A stretch of 64,000 bases of DNA from Nocardioides marinisabuli (GCF_013466785.1 NZ_CP059163.1:2480001-2544000); one strand, 5' to 3'. Shown: positions 16,114-25,688, numbered from the stretch's first letter. Notes: generated by a model from the letters alone, not told the origin. A program made the numbers and translations.

Positions 16114-16944
16114 TCAGCCCTTGACGGCGCCGGAGGTCAGACCGGCGACGATCTTGCGTTGGAAGACGAGCACGATGAGCACGATCGGGATCGTGGCCAC
16201 CACGGCCGCGGCGGCCAGGAGGCCGGCGGGGCGCTGGAAGGGGTCGGGGCCCACGAAGAACGACAGCGCCGCGGGGATCGGGCGGGCGTTCTCGGTGGAG
16301 GTGAGGGTGATGCCGAAGACGAAGTCGTTCCAGGCGAAGAAGAACGTCAGGATCGCGGCGGTGAAGACGCCCGGTGCGGCCAGCGGCACGATCACCTTGC
16401 GGAACGCCTGCCACGAGGTGGCGCCGTCGACCTGGGCGGCCTGTTCCATCTCCCAGGGGATCTCGCGGAAGAACGCCGAGAGCGTCCAGATCGCCAGCGG
16501 CAGCGTGAACGACATGTAGGGCAGGATCAGCCCCGGCCAGGTGTCGTAGAGCCCGATCGTGCGCCACAGGTCGAAGAGCGGGCTGACCAGCGAGACGACC
16601 GGGAACATCGCGATCGCCAGCGCCGTGGTCAGCACCAGCTTCTTGCCCTTGAACTCCAGCCGCGCGATGGCGTACGCCGCCAGGGTCGCGATGATGACCG
16701 AGAGCAGCGTCGCGATCAGGCTGATGCCGATCGAGTTGATGATGGCCCGGCGGAACTGCTCGTCGGCCAGCACGTCGGCGTAGTTGGCGAAGCCGGTGAA
16801 GGAGTCGAGCGGCAGGAAGCCGGGGTCGGTGCCGCCCGAGACGGCCGCCTGGCTCTTGAACGACAGCGAGATGATCCACACGACGGGCAGCAGGCACCAC
16901 ACGAGCACCAGCCCCACGCCGACGACGAGTCCGAGCTTGCGCAT
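16114..16944 (-). CDS. Sugar ABC transporter permease, SugB-like (MalG family)
   Basis: 276-aa inner-membrane permease with six hydrophobic segments, starting 'LGLVVGVGLVLVWCLLPVVWIISLSFK' as in MalG-type proteins. The EAA loop that docks the ATPase reads 'EMEQAAQVDGATSWQAFRKVIVPLAAPG'. ATG 16944 has GAGGGGA about 9 bases upstream. A GTG at 16953 forms a GTGA overlap with the upstream permease stop but is too close to the ribosome site; either start gives the same protein within 3 residues. Confidence 0.92.
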   Translation of the reverse strand: MRKLGLVVGVGLVLVWCLLPVVWIISLSFKSQAAVSGGTDPGFLPLDSFTGFANYADVLADEQFRRAIINSIGISLIATLLSVIIATLAAYAIARLEFKGKKLVLTTALAIAMFPVVSLVSPLFDLWRTIGLYDTWPGLILPYMSFTLPLAIWTLSAFFREIPWEMEQAAQVDGATSWQAFRKVIVPLAAPGVFTAAILTFFFAWNDFVFGITLTSTENARPIPAALSFFVGPDPFQRPAGLLAAAAVVATIPIVLIVLVFQRKIVAGLTSGAVKG

Positions 16945-16949
16945 CCCGG

Positions 16950-17903
16950 TCACTCCCCTCGGGCCTGGGCCAGGTCGACCTTGAACATCTTGACGATGAG
17001 GAAGGCCACCAGCAGCACGGACAGGAACAGCAGGACCGCCAGCGCCGAGCCCATCCCGAGCTGGAACTGCTCGATGCTCTGGCGGTAGGTCAGGAACGAG
17101 ATCGACTCGGTGCCCTGGGCACCCGCGGTCATCACGAAGATGTTGTCGAAGATCCGGTAGGCGTCGAGGGCGCGGAAGAGCACCGCGACCATGATCGCCG
17201 CCTTCATGTTGGGCAGGATCACCTTCCACAGCCGTTGCCACCAGGTGGCGCCGTCGACCTTGGCGGCCTCGACCATGTCCTCGGAGACCTGCGCCAGACC
17301 GGCCAGCAGCAGCAGCGACATGAACGGCGTGGTCTTCCAGATCTCGGAGACCATGATCGCGATCACCGCCGGCACCGGTTCGCCGAACCAGTTGAAGTCG
17401 TCGCTGATGAACGGCAGCCAGCCGTTGACGAAGCCGTTCTGGTAGGTGAAGGCGAACTGCCAGGCGAAGCCGGAGACGACGGTGATGATGCCGTAGGGGA
17501 TCAGGATCGAGGTGCGGATCAGGCCCCGGGCGAAGACCACGCGGTGCATCACCAGCGCGAAGGCGAAGCCGATGACCAGCTCGATCGCCACCGTCACGAC
17601 CATGTAGAGCACGGTCACGCCGATGTCGCGCCAGAAGAGCGTGTCGGTCAGCGCCGTGACGTAGTTGGACAGCCCGATGAACTGCCGGTCCTCGGGTGCG
17701 GTGAGCGAGTAGTTGTAGAGCGAGAGGTAGAGGGCCCGCAGGATCGGGAAGGCGGTGACCACGAGCATCACCACCACCGCGGGGGCCACCAGGCGCTGGC
17801 CCAGCCGGTTCTCGTGGCGGGCCCGGTCGCTGACCTCGGGCGGGGCGGACGTGGGGCCCTTGCCGGCGTCGGTGGCCGGCGTGGCGACGGTCGCGGAGGT
17901 CAC
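16950..17903 (-). CDS. Sugar ABC transporter permease, SugA-like (MalF family)
   Basis: 317-aa permease. A cytoplasmic N-terminal tail of about 35 residues is followed by six transmembrane segments. The EAA loop reads 'DMVEAAKVDGATWWQRLWKVILPNM', and 'DAYRIFDNIFVMTAGAQGTESISFLTYRQ' is the usual post-loop periplasmic region. GTG 17903 overlaps the stop of the upstream binding-protein gene (GTGA), so the two are translationally coupled. It pairs with the MalG-type permease downstream. Confidence 0.93.
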   Translation of the reverse strand: MTSATVATPATDAGKGPTSAPPEVSDRARHENRLGQRLVAPAVVVMLVVTAFPILRALYLSLYNYSLTAPEDRQFIGLSNYVTALTDTLFWRDIGVTVLYMVVTVAIELVIGFAFALVMHRVVFARGLIRTSILIPYGIITVVSGFAWQFAFTYQNGFVNGWLPFISDDFNWFGEPVPAVIAIMVSEIWKTTPFMSLLLLAGLAQVSEDMVEAAKVDGATWWQRLWKVILPNMKAAIMVAVLFRALDAYRIFDNIFVMTAGAQGTESISFLTYRQSIEQFQLGMGSALAVLLFLSVLLVAFLIVKMFKVDLAQARGE

Positions 17904-19228
17904 AGCAGCGCCTTCCCTTCCAGCACGGCCTGCAGGTACTCCTGCGACCTCTCGGGCGTGGTCTCGGGGTCGACCTCGCTGGGCGGGTGCCAGCGGGACT
18001 GGATGGCCCCGGAGATGGTGGCGTAGAAGGCGCTCTTGGGGCGCGGCCCGCCCTCGTCGACGCTGGTGCGGAACAGGTCGAGCAGGTCGGGCGGGTAGGC
18101 CTCGGCCAGCTCCCCGGCGTCGTACGCCGACTGGGTGGCGGGCATCAGGCCGTCGGTGACCGCCAGCTCGACCTGGTTCTCGACCGAGGTGATGCAGGCG
18201 GCGGCCTCGCGGGCGAAGTCGGGGTGCTCGGTGAAGGCGCCGACACCGATGTCGATGCCACCCACGGGGGGAGCGGACTCCTGGCCGTCGACGGTGCGCG
18301 GGTAGCGCGCCCAACCCAGGTCGTCGAACTGCTCCTTGGTGTAGTCGTTGGCGTCGGAGGGCTCGAAGTTCTTGTAGACGAACGTCCAGTTGACCATGAA
18401 CGCGCCGGGCCCGTCGCCGTACATGTAGGCCAGCGCGGTGCCCTCGTTGGAGACCGACAGGTCGGCCTGGGCGGCGGGGGAGGAGGCCAGCTCGTCGACC
18501 ACCCGGGCCGCCTCGCGGGCGGCGTCGGAGTCGAGGGCCACCTCGGCGTCGACGCCGGCCTCCGGGTTCTCCAGGATGGTGCCGCCGGCACCCTCGATCA
18601 TCGCGTTGATCCACACCACGTAGGCCTCGTACTTGTTGGCCTGCACGCCGACCGTGGCCCCGTCGACCGACGAGGCCGCCTCGACCACCTGCGACCAGGT
18701 GACCGGCTGGCTCATGTCGAGCCCGGCCTCCTGGGCCAGGGACTTGCGGTACCAGAGCACCTGGGTGTTGGCCCACAGCGGCGCGGCGTAGATCTTGTCC
18801 TCCCAGCGCACCGTCTCGGCGATCCCCTCCAGGGTGTCGTCGGTGACCGTGTCGCCCGGCAGCTCCAGCAGCCAGCCCGCGTTGGCGAACTCGGGCACGA
18901 AGACCGGGTCGAGGTTCATCAGGTCGGTCTGGCTGTCCTCGGCGGCCAGGCGACGCGCCAGCTGCACCCGCTGGTCGGTGGCGCTGGTGGGCAGCAGCCG
19001 GGTCTGGATGTCGTACTCGTCGGTGCTGCACTGCTCGGCGAAGGCCTCGAAGGTGGCCTGGCCGTCGGGGTTGAGGTACCAGGTCAGCGTCGGCTTCCCC
19101 TCGGAGCCGCAGGCGCCGAGCAGGCCGGCCGAGAGCGCCACGGCGGCGGCGACGGCCAGCCCGCGGCGTCGGCGTACGCCGGGTGGTCGCCGGGGCGGCG
19201 ACGGCGTGGTGGGGCTCTCGTGCGGCAT
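17900..19228 (-). CDS. Sugar-binding lipoprotein, LpqY-like
   Basis: 442-aa extracellular solute-binding protein. A twin-Arg-rich N-region ('RRPPGVRRRRG') and hydrophobic core lead to the lipobox 'LLGAC', so the mature protein is lipid-anchored at the conserved Cys (about residue 40). The mature part begins 'KPTLTWYLNPDGQATFEAFAEQC', typical of the LpqY/trehalose-binding branch, and includes 'YAAPLWANTQVLWYRKSL'. It is first in the operon and delivers substrate to the two permeases. The assignment to trehalose or maltose-like sugars is by resemblance only. Confidence 0.9.
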   Translation of the reverse strand: MPHESPTTPSPPRRPPGVRRRRGLAVAAAVALSAGLLGACGSEGKPTLTWYLNPDGQATFEAFAEQCSTDEYDIQTRLLPTSATDQRVQLARRLAAEDSQTDLMNLDPVFVPEFANAGWLLELPGDTVTDDTLEGIAETVRWEDKIYAAPLWANTQVLWYRKSLAQEAGLDMSQPVTWSQVVEAASSVDGATVGVQANKYEAYVVWINAMIEGAGGTILENPEAGVDAEVALDSDAAREAARVVDELASSPAAQADLSVSNEGTALAYMYGDGPGAFMVNWTFVYKNFEPSDANDYTKEQFDDLGWARYPRTVDGQESAPPVGGIDIGVGAFTEHPDFAREAAACITSVENQVELAVTDGLMPATQSAYDAGELAEAYPPDLLDLFRTSVDEGGPRPKSAFYATISGAIQSRWHPPSEVDPETTPERSQEYLQAVLEGKALL

Positions 19229-19326
19229 GCGACCTCCCGAGGACGACGTGGGTCCACCGGTCTAGTCGCTGGGTAAAGCGACCACAACCCCCCTGTCGGT
19301 GCCGCGGGGGTGAGACGTCGGCCGGC

Positions 19327-20235
19327 TCAGGCCCGGTCGGCGGTGCGCCGGATCGCGGCGGCGAACGTCTCGTGCAGCGCGGCGGGCAGGTCGTGGCCCA
19401 TGCCGTCGATCAGCAGCAGCTCGCTGCCGCGCAGGGCGCGGGCGGTCGCCCGCCCACCCGAGGGGTGCACCATCTTGTCGGCCAGGCCGTGCACGACCAG
19501 CGAGGGCAGGTCGAGGGCCTGCAGCGCCGGGCCGCGGTCGGGCTGGGTCAGGATCGCCACCATCTGGCGCAGCGTGCCCGCGGCGCTGACGCCGTGGTCG
19601 TAGGTGTCGGCGGCGCGCTGACGGTTCTCCTCGGCGCTCAGCGGGTAGCCCGGCGAGCCGATCAGGCGCCACAGGCGGGCGCTCTGCTTGATGTAGGCCT
19701 CCTTGCCCTGGGCGCCGCTGCCGATGAGCATCGGCAGCAGGGCGGGGTGCTGCCACCCCACGGTGCGCCGCCCGGTGGTCGACATGATCGAGGTCAGCGA
19801 CCGCACCCGGGTCGGGTGCTCGACGGCCAGGGTCTGCACGATCATCCCACCCATCGAGGCCCCGGCGACGTGCGCGGACTCCAGGCCCAGGTGGTCCATC
19901 AGGCCGACGACGTCACCGGCCATGTCGCCCAGGGTGTACGGCGCCCGCGTGGGCAGGCCGGCGAAGGCGCGCACCAGCGTGGCCCGGGTGACCCGGCCCT
20001 GCCCGCGGCTGGAGCGGCCGGCGTCGCGGTTGTCGAAGCGCACCACGTAGAAGCCGCGCCGGGCCAGGTGCGTGCACAGGTCGTCGTCCCACCAGGTCAG
20101 CGGGGCGCCGAGGCCCATCACCAGCACCAGCGGGTCGCCGTCTGGGTCGCCGAAGGTCTGGTAGCACAGCTCGACCCGCGGCCCCACGGGGGCGCGGAGC
20201 TGGTCGGACACGGTCACCGGAGGGCGAGCAGACAT
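19327..20235 (-). CDS. Alpha/beta hydrolase
   Basis: 302-aa soluble alpha/beta-hydrolase. The nucleophile elbow is 'AGASMGGM' (Ser near residue 126), the oxyanion strand reads 'PLVLVMGLGAPLTWW', the acid is likely Asp in 'VVHGLADKMV', and the catalytic His lies in 'IDGMGHDLP'. The pattern 'LVLVMGLG...W...FDNRDAGRSS' is typical of esterase/epoxide-hydrolase-like actinobacterial enzymes. The substrate is unknown. It is transcribed divergently from another alpha/beta hydrolase at 20333. Confidence 0.88.
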   Translation of the reverse strand: MSARPPVTVSDQLRAPVGPRVELCYQTFGDPDGDPLVLVMGLGAPLTWWDDDLCTHLARRGFYVVRFDNRDAGRSSRGQGRVTRATLVRAFAGLPTRAPYTLGDMAGDVVGLMDHLGLESAHVAGASMGGMIVQTLAVEHPTRVRSLTSIMSTTGRRTVGWQHPALLPMLIGSGAQGKEAYIKQSARLWRLIGSPGYPLSAEENRQRAADTYDHGVSAAGTLRQMVAILTQPDRGPALQALDLPSLVVHGLADKMVHPSGGRATARALRGSELLLIDGMGHDLPAALHETFAAAIRRTADRA

Positions 20236-20332
20236 GTGTCAAGTACACCGCATCGGGTATGTGGACCGGGCCTCCGGTCACAATTGGGTGTCACACCTCA
20301 CAGGGTGGTGCACGTCACGCTAACGTTGAAGG

Positions 20333-21172
20333 ATGAACGAGTCGCCGCTCGCCTCCTTCCTGCTCCCGGAGGGCTTCCGACGCCCTCCGGTGGTCGCCGT
20401 GCTCAACGAGGCCAGGATCGCGGGAGAGGCCGGGCGCTGGGCCACCAGCGCCGTCGGGGGGCGCCGCGAGCGCCGCCGGGCGCCGTACGTCGCGGGCGCG
20501 CAGCAGCGCGACCTCGACCCGGTGCTGCTGGTGCCGGGCTTCCTGGCCGGCGACTACACGCTGCGGCTGATGGCCGGGGCGCTGCGCGCCGAGGGGATGC
20601 GCACCTACCGCTCCCGCATCCTGGCCAACGTCGGCTGCACGCTCGACGCCGCGCACCTGATCGAGCAGCGGCTCGAGGTGATCGCGGCCAAGCGCGGCTC
20701 GCGGGTGCAGCTGGTGGGCCACAGCCTCGGCGGCATGCTGGCGCGTGGCATCGCCGTGCGCCGCCCCGACCTGGTCTCCGGCATCGTCACCATGGGCAGC
20801 CCGATGATGGCCCCGGCCGCCCACCACCGGGCGCTGACCGCGAGCCTGGGCGGCGTGATCGCGCTGAGCAAGCTCGGCGTGCCGCGCACCATGACCACCG
20901 ACTGCGTCGGCGGGCCCTGCGCCCGACAGAGCTTCGAGGAGAGCCGCGAGCCGCTGCCGGCGGGCGTGGAGTTCACCGCGATCTACTCGCGCCACGACGG
21001 CATCGTCGACTGGCGCGCCTGCATCGACCCCGCGGCCACCACCCAGGTCGAGGTCACCACCTCCCACGTCGGGATGGCCATCGACCCGCGCGTCATCACC
21101 GCCGTCACCGAGGCGCTCGTGCGCCACCGCGCCGCGCGCGAGGAGGCGCAGAGCTGGGTGGCCACCGCCTGA
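20333..21172 (+). CDS. Lipase/esterase-type alpha/beta hydrolase
   Basis: 279-aa protein with a lipase-like 'VQLVGHSLGGMLARGIA' nucleophile elbow (Ser near residue 130), a 'PVLLVPGFLAGDYTLRLM' oxyanion strand, 'IYSRHDGIVDW' (likely acid) and 'TSHVGMAIDP' (likely His). The arrangement resembles triacylglycerol lipase/PGAP1-like proteins. There is no signal peptide, so it is probably cytoplasmic. A TAACGT -10-like element (20321-20326) ends 6 bases before the ATG, suggesting a leaderless mRNA. The 134-bp repeat array begins 10 bases after its stop. Confidence 0.85.
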   Translation: MNESPLASFLLPEGFRRPPVVAVLNEARIAGEAGRWATSAVGGRRERRRAPYVAGAQQRDLDPVLLVPGFLAGDYTLRLMAGALRAEGMRTYRSRILANVGCTLDAAHLIEQRLEVIAAKRGSRVQLVGHSLGGMLARGIAVRRPDLVSGIVTMGSPMMAPAAHHRALTASLGGVIALSKLGVPRTMTTDCVGGPCARQSFEESREPLPAGVEFTAIYSRHDGIVDWRACIDPAATTQVEVTTSHVGMAIDPRVITAVTEALVRHRAAREEAQSWVATA

Positions 21173-21181
21173 CCCCCACCC

Positions 21182-21682
21182 CCGTTGGTTGAGCAGCGAG
21201 GGCCGAAGGCTCGAGCGTCGTCAAACCGGGTGAGCCCATGGCGTACGGCGGGCGCGGTTCTCGCGGGGTCTCGACGACGTTCCTCGCTGGCGCTCGTCAC
21301 TGCTCGACCAACGGAGGCCGCCGTTGGTTGAGCAGCGAGGGCCGAAGGCTCGAGCGTCGTCGAAACCCGGTGAGTCCATGGCGTACGGCGGGCGCGGTTC
21401 TCGCGGGGTCTCGACGACGTTCATCGCTGGCGCTCGTCACTGCTCGACCAACGGGCACCGCCGTTGGTTGAGCAGCGAGGGCCGAAGGCTCGAGCGTCGT
21501 CGAAACCGGGTGACCCCATGGCGTACGGCGGCCGCGGTTATCACGGGGTCTCGACGACGTTCCTCGCTGGCGCTCGTCACTGCTCGACCAACGGAGGCCG
21601 CCCGCACGCCGTACGCCGACCGGTCACCTCACCGGGTCTCGACGACGTTCCTCGCTGGCGCTCGTCACTGCTCGACCGACGG
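21182..21682. repeat. Tandem array of a ~134-bp repeat, three full units and one partial
   Basis: This is the only gene-free stretch over 300 bases. Units lie at 21182-21314, 21321-21454 and 21461-21594; a truncated, diverged fourth lies at about 21605-21682. Spacers are 6 bases, for a period of about 140. Each unit begins CCGTTGGTTGAGCAGCGAGG and ends TGCTCGACCAACGG, so its ends are inverted copies of each other. 'GAGCGTCGTCGAAAC' and 'GTCTCGACGACG' form a second inner pair. Short open frames across it are repeat artefacts. The left half recurs in reverse orientation at 34251-34320. Confidence 0.92.
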
Positions 21683-21691
21683 CGGAGGCCC

Positions 21692-22708
21692 TCAGCGGTC
21701 GAAGTCGACCGCGGAGTAGGCACGCAGCTTGTGCAGCTGGTGCTCGGAGTGGATCTGGCGGATCGTGCCGGAGCGCGAGCGCATCACCAGCGAGTGGGTG
21801 GTCACGCCGCCGGCGCCGTACCGCACGCCGCGCAGCAGCTCGCCGTCGGTGATGCCGGTCGCCACGAAGAAGCAGTCGTCGCCGGTGACCAGGTCGTCGG
21901 TGGTCAGCACCTGGCCCAGGTCGAGGCCGGCGTCGATGGCCTTGCGGGTCTCGTCGGCGCCCTGCGGCCAGAGCTTGCCCTGGATGGTGCCGCCCATGCA
22001 CTTCATCGCGCAGGCGGTGATGATGCCCTCGGGGGTGCCGCCGATGCCGAGCAGCAGGTCGATGCCGGTCTCGGGGCGCGCGGCCATGATGGCGCCGGCG
22101 ACGTCGCCGTCGCTGATGAACTTGATCATCGCGCCGGTCGCGCGGATCTCGGCGACGAGGTTCTCGTGGCGGGGGCGGTCGAGCAGCACGACGGTGACGT
22201 CCTCGGCGCGCTTGCCCTTGGCCTTGGCGACCGCGGCGATGTTGTCGGCGACGGGGGCCTCGATGTCGACGACGTCGGCGGCCTCGGGGCCGGTGACCAG
22301 CTTCTCCATGTAGAAGACCGCGGAGGGGTCGTACATCGAGCCGCGCGGCGAGACCGCGAGCACCGACACCGCGTTGGTCATGCCCTTGGCAGTCAGGGTG
22401 GTGCCGTCGATCGGGTCGACCGCCACGTCGCACTCCGGGCCGGTGCCGTCGCCGACCTGCTCACCGTTGTAGAGCATCGGGGCGTTGTCCTTCTCGCCCT
22501 CGCCGATCACGACGGTGCCGTTCATCCCGATGGTCGAGATCAGCACCCGCATCGCGTTGACGGCCACGCCGTCGGCGCCGTTCTTGTCGCCGCGCCCGAC
22601 CCAGCGCCCGGCCGCCATGGCGGCCGCCTCGGTGACCCGCACCAGCTCGAGCGCCAGGTTGCGGTCGGGGCGGGAGGAGGGGCCGGTCAGCGGCGAGGTC
22701 GTCGTCAT
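21692..22708 (-). CDS. glpX: Fructose-1,6-bisphosphatase, class II
   Basis: 338-aa GlpX-type FBPase, the gluconeogenic phosphatase of most actinobacteria. Metal-site motifs are '[18 protein letters not shown]' and '[15 protein letters not shown]'. '[16 protein letters not shown]' and '[24 protein letters not shown]' are further family blocks, and the length fits. Its ATG overlaps the stop of modC by ATGA, so it is translated as the last cistron of a molybdate-transport operon, an unexpected pairing. A repeat array follows its 3' end. Confidence 0.95.
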   Translation of the reverse strand: MTTTSPLTGPSSRPDRNLALELVRVTEAAAMAAGRWVGRGDKNGADGVAVNAMRVLISTIGMNGTVVIGEGEKDNAPMLYNGEQVGDGTGPECDVAVDPIDGTTLTAKGMTNAVSVLAVSPRGSMYDPSAVFYMEKLVTGPEAADVVDIEAPVADNIAAVAKAKGKRAEDVTVVLLDRPRHENLVAEIRATGAMIKFISDGDVAGAIMAARPETGIDLLLGIGGTPEGIITACAMKCMGGTIQGKLWPQGADETRKAIDAGLDLGQVLTTDDLVTGDDCFFVATGITDGELLRGVRYGAGGVTTHSLVMRSRSGTIRQIHSEHQLHKLRAYSAVDFDR

Positions 22709-23720
22709 GGGCGCATGCTATCGGTCTGCACGGCCGTGGCCTTGACGCTCAGCCACACCTCGGCCCCCGCCTGCAGGCCGAGCTCGACGGCCGCGGCCGG
22801 CGTGACGTCGGCGATGAGCTCGGGGCCCGGCTCGCCGTCGCTGCCGGTGGCCACCAGCAGGCGCACCGCGTCACCGTGCGGCGCGACCGCGGCGACGCGC
22901 CCGGCCCAGCGGTGCCGGGCCGAGGTGGCCGGCGCGTCGTGACCGGTGCCGCCGACCGTCCCGCGGGGCGAGACGGTGACGGCGCTGGGGGCGAAGGAGC
23001 GCAGCTCGTCGCCCTCGCGCACCACGTTGAGCCCGACCAGGCGCGCGACGTGCTCGGTGCGCGGGTGGGCCGCGACGTCGCGGGGCGACCCGGTCTGCAC
23101 CACGCGGCCCTCGTCGAGCACCAGCACCTCGTCGGCCAGGGTGAGCGCGTCGAGCGCGTCGTGGGTGACCAGCAGCGCGACGCCGCCGTACGCCGCCAGG
23201 TGGCGGGCCAGCTCGATGCGCAGGCCGGTCGCGACCCCGACGTCGAGGCCGGCGAAGGGCTCGTCGAGCAGCAGCAGCTCGGGCTCGCCGGCCAGGGCCC
23301 GGCGATGGCGACTCGTTGGGCCTGGCCGCCGGAGAGCTGGGCGGGGCGCCGGTCGGCGAGGTCGCCGACGCCGAGGCGGTCGAGCCAGGCCAGCGCGCGG
23401 CGGTCGGCCTCGCGCCGCGGCACCCCCCGGGCCCGCAGGCCGAAGGCGACGTCGTCGCGGGCGCGCAGGTGGGGCAGCAGCGAGCGGTCCTGGAAGACCA
23501 CGCCCAGTCGGCGCTCGCGCACCGGCAGGTCGCTCCAGTCGCGGCCGGCGACCTCGACGCGGCCGGTGGCCGCGACGGTGCCGGCCAGGGCGCCGAGCAG
23601 GGTGGACTTGCCGGCGCCGTTGGGACCGATGACGGCGACGACGCGGCCGGGCGCGGCGTCGACCCGGGCGACCAGGCGGCCGGGCACCGTGACGTCGGCG
23701 TGCAGCCCGGGGGCGCTCAC
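22705..23720 (-). CDS. modC: Molybdate ABC transporter ATPase ModC, frameshifted in this sequence
   Basis: ATPase of the molybdate importer. GTG 23720 overlaps modB (GTGA). Walker A '[12 protein letters not shown]', Q-loop '[12 protein letters not shown]' and signature '[12 protein letters not shown]' are in one frame. From about 23302 the expected '[15 protein letters not shown]' Walker B runs in the neighbouring frame and joins '[21 protein letters not shown]' and a C-terminal TOBE domain. The coding strand reads ATCGCCGGGCCC where one more C (ATCGCCCGGGCCC) restores the protein of 338 aa. Both halves are well conserved, so a base-call error is likely. The stop overlaps the glpX start. Confidence 0.85.
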
Positions 23721-24544
23721 AGCGGCCTCAGCCAGCGGTGCCGCAGACCGGCCAGCACCCCGATCGAGACCACCAGCAGGATCATGCTGAGCGTGCGCGC
23801 GGCGGCCGGGTCGGCCTGCAGGGTGGTGTAGATCAGCGACGGCATCGTCTGGGTGGTGCCGGGGAAGTTGCCGGCGAAGGTGATCGTCGCGCCGAACTCG
23901 CCCAGGCTGCGGGCCCAGGCCAGCACCGCCCCGGCGACCAGCCCGGGCAGCGCGAGCGGCAGCGTGACCCGCCGGAAGGTCGTCCAGCGGGTCGCGCCCA
24001 GGGTGGCGGCCACCACGTCGTAGCGCTCGCCGGCGGTGCGCAGCGCGCCCTCGACGCTGAGGACGTAGAACGGCATCGAGACGAAGACGTGGGCCACGAC
24101 CACCGCGGCGGTCGTGAACGGGACCGTCAGGCCGGTGGTCTCGCGCAGCAGCGAGCCGACCACGCCGTTGCGGCCCAGCGCCGTCACCAGCGCCACGCCC
24201 GCCACGACCGGCGGCAGTACCAGCGGCACGGCCACGGCGGCCCGCAGCAGCCCGCGGCCGCGGAACTCCACCCGCGCCAGCAGCCAGGCCAGCGGGGTGC
24301 CGAGCGCCACGCACACGACCACGGTGAGCCCGGAGGTCAGGGCGGAGAGGGCGAGCGCGCGGCGTACGGGCTCGGAGCGCAGCTCGCTCCAGAACGTGCC
24401 CCACGGGGTGTCGAGCACCAGCGTGACCAGCGGCAGCACCAGCAGCGTCGCGGCCAGCACCGCCGGGACCAGCAGCACCAGCGGCGGGCGGCCGAGGTGG
24501 CGGGTGGTCGTGGCGCTGCGCGGCGGCGGGGCGGTCAGCGTCAC
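23717..24544 (-). CDS. modB: Molybdate ABC transporter permease ModB
   Basis: 275-aa inner-membrane permease with about six hydrophobic segments and the CysT/ModB-type ATPase-docking loop 'YDVVAATLGATRWTTFRRVTLPLALPG', followed by 'SLGEFGATITFAGNFPGTTQTMP', a strong ModB/CysW marker. GTG 24544 overlaps the modA stop (GTGA), and its own stop overlaps modC. Confidence 0.93.
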   Translation of the reverse strand: MTLTAPPPRSATTTRHLGRPPLVLLVPAVLAATLLVLPLVTLVLDTPWGTFWSELRSEPVRRALALSALTSGLTVVVCVALGTPLAWLLARVEFRGRGLLRAAVAVPLVLPPVVAGVALVTALGRNGVVGSLLRETTGLTVPFTTAAVVVAHVFVSMPFYVLSVEGALRTAGERYDVVAATLGATRWTTFRRVTLPLALPGLVAGAVLAWARSLGEFGATITFAGNFPGTTQTMPSLIYTTLQADPAAARTLSMILLVVSIGVLAGLRHRWLRPL

Positions 24545-25302
24545 GGGACCCCGAAGCCGGCGTCGGCGAGCACCTGCCGACCGGTCTCGCCGAGCACCAG
24601 GTCGGCGAGCTCCTGGGCCAGGTCGGGCCGGCTGCTCTGCGCCAGCACCGCGATCGGGTACGACGTCACCTGCTGCTCGGCGCCCGGCAGCTCGATGGTC
24701 TCGACGGCGTCACCGGCCGCCACCGCGTCGGTGGCGTAGACGATGCCGGCGTCGACCTCGTCGGCGACCACGCGCGCCAGCACCGCCTTGACGTCGACCT
24801 CGAGGCTGGCCGGGTCGGCGTCGATGCCGTTGTCGGCGGCGAGCGCGGCCCAGGTCGCGCCGCAGGGGGCGGTCTCCACGCAGGCGACGTACCCCCCGTC
24901 GACCAGGTCGTCGACCGAGGTGACGCCCCCGGGGTTGCCGGCCGGGACGACCAGTACCAGCGTGTTGGTCGCGAAGATCTCGGGCGCGGCGGCGAGCGCA
25001 TCGGCGGCCGACTCGATGGTGCGGGTGTCGGCGGTGGCCAGCAGGTCGGCCGGGGCGCCCTCGAGCGCCTGCTGGGCCAGGGTCGCGGAGGAGTCGAAGG
25101 CGAGGCTGACCTCGACGCCGGGGTGCTCGGCCTCGAACTCCTCGGCCAGCGTCGTGAAGGTCTCGGTGAGAGAGGCGGCCGCGAGCACGGTCAGGGTGTC
25201 GTCGGGGGCGGGCTCGCTCCCGTCGTCGGCGGCGCCGCCGCCGGCCGAGCAGCCGGTGACGGCGAGCAGCGTGAGCAGGGTGGCGGCGGCGCGGGCCCTC
25301 AC
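24541..25302 (-). CDS. modA: Molybdate-binding lipoprotein ModA
   Basis: 253-aa periplasmic-type binding protein. A short signal with lipobox 'LAVTGC' makes it a lipoprotein. The mature part has 'LTVLAAASLTETFTTLAEEFE' and 'DSSATLAQQALEGAPADLLATAD', whose Ser residues bind the oxyanion in ModA, and 'DAGIVYATDAVAAGD'. GTG 25302 overlaps the upstream regulator stop (GTGA). Tungstate cannot be separated from molybdate by sequence. Confidence 0.93.
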   Translation of the reverse strand: MRARAAATLLTLLAVTGCSAGGGAADDGSEPAPDDTLTVLAAASLTETFTTLAEEFEAEHPGVEVSLAFDSSATLAQQALEGAPADLLATADTRTIESAADALAAAPEIFATNTLVLVVPAGNPGGVTSVDDLVDGGYVACVETAPCGATWAALAADNGIDADPASLEVDVKAVLARVVADEVDAGIVYATDAVAAGDAVETIELPGAEQQVTSYPIAVLAQSSRPDLAQELADLVLGETGRQVLADAGFGVP

Positions 25303-25688
25303 GGGAGCTCCACCACGACGTTGGTCGACTTCACCGACGCCACGACCTTCGAGCCCGCGGCCAGGGCGAGGTCGTCGGCGGCCTCGGCCGACATCAGCGA
25401 GACCAGGCGGTAGGGACCGCAGACCATGTCGACCTGCGCCATCACGGTGTCCTTGCGGACCCGGGTGACGATGCCCAGCAGCCGGTTGCGGGCGCTGACG
25501 GCCGAGGCCCGGGCGGGGTCGGGGGCGTCGGCCAGCGACTCGGCCAGGGTCGCGAGGTCGGGCCCGGCGATGGTGGTGCGGCCCTCGCTCTGGCGCGCCG
25601 GGACCCGGCCCGCCTCGACCCAGCGCCGCAGGGTGTCGTCGCTGACGCCGAGCAGGTCGGCGGCCTCCGCGATCCGGTAGGTGCTCAC
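25299..25688 (-). CDS. Molybdate-responsive regulator: MerR/excisionase HTH fused to Mop/TOBE domain
   Basis: 129-aa protein. Residues about 3-30 are an excisionase/MerR-type helix-turn-helix ('YRIAEAADLLGVSDDTLRRWVEAGRVPA'). Residues about 65-128 form a molybdate-binding Mop/TOBE domain ('SARNRLLGIVTRVRKDTVMAQVDM', 'GSKVVASVKSTNVVVEL'). It heads the mod operon, so it is the likely molybdate sensor and autoregulator. GTG 25688 is chosen because CATACT (25695-25700, minus strand) ends 6 bases upstream, giving a leaderless start. Two identical palindromes upstream are its likely operator. Confidence 0.88.
   Translation of the reverse strand: MSTYRIAEAADLLGVSDDTLRRWVEAGRVPARQSEGRTTIAGPDLATLAESLADAPDPARASAVSARNRLLGIVTRVRKDTVMAQVDMVCGPYRLVSLMSAEAADDLALAAGSKVVASVKSTNVVVELP

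Noticed and set aside
21182..21682. CRISPR array
   Set aside because: The repeated unit is ~134 bp with 6-base gaps; there are no unique spacers and no cas genes.
21238..21719. Several open frames across the 134-bp repeat array
   Set aside because: They repeat the same peptide with each unit, lack ribosome sites and arise from repeat periodicity near a multiple of three.
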